A DNA stretch of 8,287 nt from contig JAGGWI010000054.1 of assembly GCA_021157505.1 (NCBI GenBank), positions 1-8,287 on the forward strand, given 5' to 3'. Position numbers and translations under genes: made by a program. How positions within the stretch are numbered: position 1 is the first letter of the stretch; every line of letters begins with the position of its first letter. This document shows, in pieces, positions 6,685 through 8,287 of this stretch. The stretch comes from Desulfuromusa sp. Its GTDB lineage: Bacteria > Desulfobacterota > Desulfuromonadia > Desulfuromonadales > Geopsychrobacteraceae. The notes below the pieces were generated by a model, which saw nothing but the letters and a program-made list of their open reading frames with translations, was not told the DNA's origin and did not search any database.

Positions 6685-7597
6685 AATCCTGCTGGATGCA
6701 ACTGTTCGAGCTGGCACTCCGATTCTGTTTGCCACATTGGGGGCGATCATCAATGAACGAGCCGGGATAATTAATCTTGGTATTGAGGGATTGATGTTGA
6801 TCGGTGCTTTAGCCGGTTTTGCTGGAACTTATTTGAGTGGTTCATTACTGGTTGGGGTGCTGGCCGCTTTCTGTGCCGCCCTTATTGCGGGGAGTATTCA
6901 CGCTTTGATTACTGTTCAGTTGCGTGGAAATCAGATTGTTAGCGGTCTGGCCTTGACCATGTTCGGGGTTGGAATTACGGCACTGTTCGGCAAGGGGATG
7001 GTTGGCTTGACTATCGTAGGCTTTAAACGGGTTGCCATCCCCGGATTGAGTCAACTACCCATTATTGGCAGGGCCTTCTTCAATCAGAATCTGTTGATCT
7101 ACTTCAGTTTTCTGCTGGTGTTTTTGATCTGGTTTTTCTTCTACCGAACTCGTTGGGGACTGGGGTTGCGGAGTGTTGGTGAAAATCCAGCTGCTGCTGA
7201 CACCTGCGGTTTTTCAGTCAGCACCTACCGTTTTCTCGCAGTGACGATTGGCTCCGGTCTGGTTGGAATTGGTGGTGCTTACTTAAGTTTGGCGAGTACC
7301 CCCATGTGGATTGAAAATATGTCAGCAGGACGTGGCTGGATTGCCGTGGCGCTGGTTATTTTTGCCGGCTGGTCAAGTCCTCGAGCGATGCTGGGAGCTT
7401 ATCTGTTTGGTGGAATTACCGCCACGCAGTTGCGCTTTCAGGCCATGGGGACAACGATCAGTGCTCATGTCCTGCAAATGCTCCCTTACTTTTTTACTAT
7501 TCTGGTTCTGGTTATTTCGACTCAGCGGATGCAAAAAGGTGCCAGTCAACAGCCGGAAGGTCTGGGGCTGCCCTATGACCGGGAGGATCGTAAATGA
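6677..7597 (+). CDS. ABC importer permease 2 (BPD_transp_2 family, nucleoside/purine type)
   Basis: 306 residues, the shorter partner permease in the inner membrane. Its family motifs are RAGIINLGIEGLM (28-40), NQIVSGLALTMFG (85-97), SVGENPAAADTCG (166-178) and GRGWIAVALVIFAGW (218-232), in the same order as in YufQ/RnsD-like permeases. Hydrophobic segments fall at about 35-55, 56-80, 85-105, 138-157, 185-206, 219-250 and 263-281. The C-terminal 25 residues are polar and probably cytoplasmic. AAGGGAG (6664-6670) sits 6 bases before the ATG, and the gene overlaps permease 1 by 8 bases and the PRTase by 4. Together with the preceding genes it completes the importer: binding protein, ATPase and two different permeases. 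Confidence 0.93.
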   Translation: MVEILLDATVRAGTPILFATLGAIINERAGIINLGIEGLMLIGALAGFAGTYLSGSLLVGVLAAFCAALIAGSIHALITVQLRGNQIVSGLALTMFGVGITALFGKGMVGLTIVGFKRVAIPGLSQLPIIGRAFFNQNLLIYFSFLLVFLIWFFFYRTRWGLGLRSVGENPAAADTCGFSVSTYRFLAVTIGSGLVGIGGAYLSLASTPMWIENMSAGRGWIAVALVIFAGWSSPRAMLGAYLFGGITATQLRFQAMGTTISAHVLQMLPYFFTILVLVISTQRMQKGASQQPEGLGLPYDREDRK

Positions 7598-8115
7598 GTG
7601 CTGCTGAAGTTTTACTGGAGCGTATCCGTCAGGATGGGGCGGTCAATGGGGCGATTGTCAATGTTGGGCAGTTTCTCAACCATATGGTTGATCCAGTTTT
7701 GATCCACCTGTTGGGGGATGATATTGCCGCCCGCTTTGCCGACCAAGCGGTTGACAAAATTTTAACCGCCGAAACCAGTGGTATTATGTTGGCTCAAGCG
7801 GTTGCCTTGAAGCTGCAGGTTCCGTTTGTCTATGCCAAGAAAAAACGCCCGATCACCATGCCGGAGTATTTTGCCGCCGCTAGTTATTCCTTTACCAAGC
7901 AGGAATCAACCACTCTCTATGTTTCCAGGGATGTCTTGTGCCAGGGGGAGAAAGTTCTATTTATTGATGATTTTTTTGCCAAAGGTTCAACCCTGAAGGC
8001 AATCGAAGAGATTCTTTCCCAGGCCGGAGCAGTTCTGGTGGGAGCTGCCGTGATCATCAATAAGTCACAACGGCGCGATATCGAATCGATTTTGACTCTG
8101 GATGATCTACGTTAA
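7594..8115 (+). CDS. Xpt-like purine (xanthine) phosphoribosyltransferase
   Basis: 173 residues, a cytoplasmic type I PRTase that joins a purine base to PRPP to give the nucleotide. The resemblance to Bacillus xanthine phosphoribosyltransferase (Xpt, 194 residues) runs over most of the length. QFLNHMVDP (26-34) carries Asn29, equivalent to the purine-contacting Asn27 of Xpt. ETSGI (60-64) forms a substrate loop. SYSFTKQE (97-104) is conserved. The PRPP motif KVLFIDDFFAKGST (120-133) contains Asp125 and Asp126. INKS has Lys157, equivalent to the O6-contacting Lys156 of Xpt. The C-terminal part is about 20 residues shorter than Xpt. GGGAGG (7581-7586) precedes the ATG by 7 bases, and an ATGA overlap couples it to permease 2. 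The context suggests it traps bases brought in by the importer. Xanthine is the best guess; guanine or hypoxanthine remain possible. Confidence 0.85.
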   Translation: MSAAEVLLERIRQDGAVNGAIVNVGQFLNHMVDPVLIHLLGDDIAARFADQAVDKILTAETSGIMLAQAVALKLQVPFVYAKKKRPITMPEYFAAASYSFTKQESTTLYVSRDVLCQGEKVLFIDDFFAKGSTLKAIEEILSQAGAVLVGAAVIINKSQRRDIESILTLDDLR

Positions 8116-8206
8116 CTGATTCTGTAACCCCTTAGTTCTGGGGACATGTACGCGTGGTTCTAGTGTCATGTCACGGATCAAATGCCGCATCTTGCTTGTT
8201 CTTTTG
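8116..8206 (+). other. Non-genic tail after the operon, left part
   Basis: No convincing gene. CCCC (8128-8131) and GGGG (8140-8143) can pair, but no T-run follows, so this is not a clear terminator. GACATG (8143-8148) and CATGTC (8167-8172) form a second, separate inverted repeat. Such stacked inverted repeats next to the long palindrome at 8207-8277 suggest that the whole tail could be part of one repetitive element, but its edges are not visible here. Confidence 0.4.
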
Positions 8207-8277
8207 TGCGTCAACTACGTTGTGTCTTCCGCTGTATAGCTATGGCTATGCAGCAAAAACCACGCCTTGCTGACGTA
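8207..8277. repeat. Long imperfect palindrome, probable dispersed (REP/MITE-like) repeat
   Basis: The centre is a hairpin: GCTGTATAGC (8231-8240) pairs with GCTATGCAGC (8245-8254), ten pairs with one G-T, around the loop TATG. Outer arms 8207-8230 and 8255-8277 are also partly complementary, starting from TGCGTCA on the left and TGACGTA on the right, with several mismatches between. The total span is 71 bases. It sits in the gap after a gene end, the usual place for interspersed palindromic repeats. Copy number cannot be judged from one window. Confidence 0.6.
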
Positions 8278-8287
8278 CAAAATTCCA

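Noticed and set aside
8128..8143. CCCC/GGGG hairpin as terminator of the PRTase operon
   Set aside because: Only four G-C pairs around an eight-base loop and no T-run after it.
8168..8239. 23-codon open frame starting at ATG 8168 with a hydrophobic stretch
   Set aside because: Very short, no convincing ribosome binding site, and overlaps the palindromic repeat.

Overview
The window reads as ordinary chromosome of a Gram-negative bacterium of medium GC. Gene style (2-oxoglutarate dehydrogenase E2 followed by E3, an Ig-like/M23 peptidase, a periplasmic BMP-type binding protein without a lipobox) would fit a deltaproteobacterial lineage such as Desulfuromonadales. That placement is a guess from gene style, because no rRNA or other marker is present. 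All genes lie on the + strand.

Layout. (1) Positions 3-71 are the last codons of a dihydrolipoyl acyltransferase, best matched to the E2 of 2-oxoglutarate dehydrogenase, followed closely by lpdA (89-1501), the E3 dihydrolipoamide dehydrogenase. A hairpin with a T-run (1535-1561) closes this unit. (2) A TTG-started, membrane-anchored or secreted M23 metallopeptidase with Ig-like N-terminal regions occupies 1588-2892 and appears to stand alone. (3) Positions 2970-8115 form a BMP-family ABC importer cluster: periplasmic binding protein, double-domain ATPase, two permeases, and an Xpt-like purine phosphoribosyltransferase. The last four genes overlap by 4, 8 and 4 bases and look translationally coupled. 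The binding-protein gene is separated from the ATPase gene by a strong intrinsic-terminator hairpin ending 8 bases before an ATPase start that has no visible Shine-Dalgarno sequence. (4) The 172-base tail (8116-8287) is non-genic and holds a long imperfect palindrome that looks like a dispersed repeat.

How it works together. The sequence supports a purine import-and-trap module. The binding protein would capture a purine nucleobase or nucleoside in the periplasm, the ATPase and two permeases would carry it in, and the phosphoribosyltransferase would convert a free base to its nucleotide with PRPP. The presence of a base-specific PRTase argues for a nucleobase (xanthine, guanine or hypoxanthine) as the physiological cargo. 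The families are known. The most unusual points are the terminator/no-SD junction at 4062-4100, the shortened C-terminal part of the PRTase, and the palindromic repeat at the right end. I found no CRISPR array, transposase, tRNA, rRNA or evident novel defence system.
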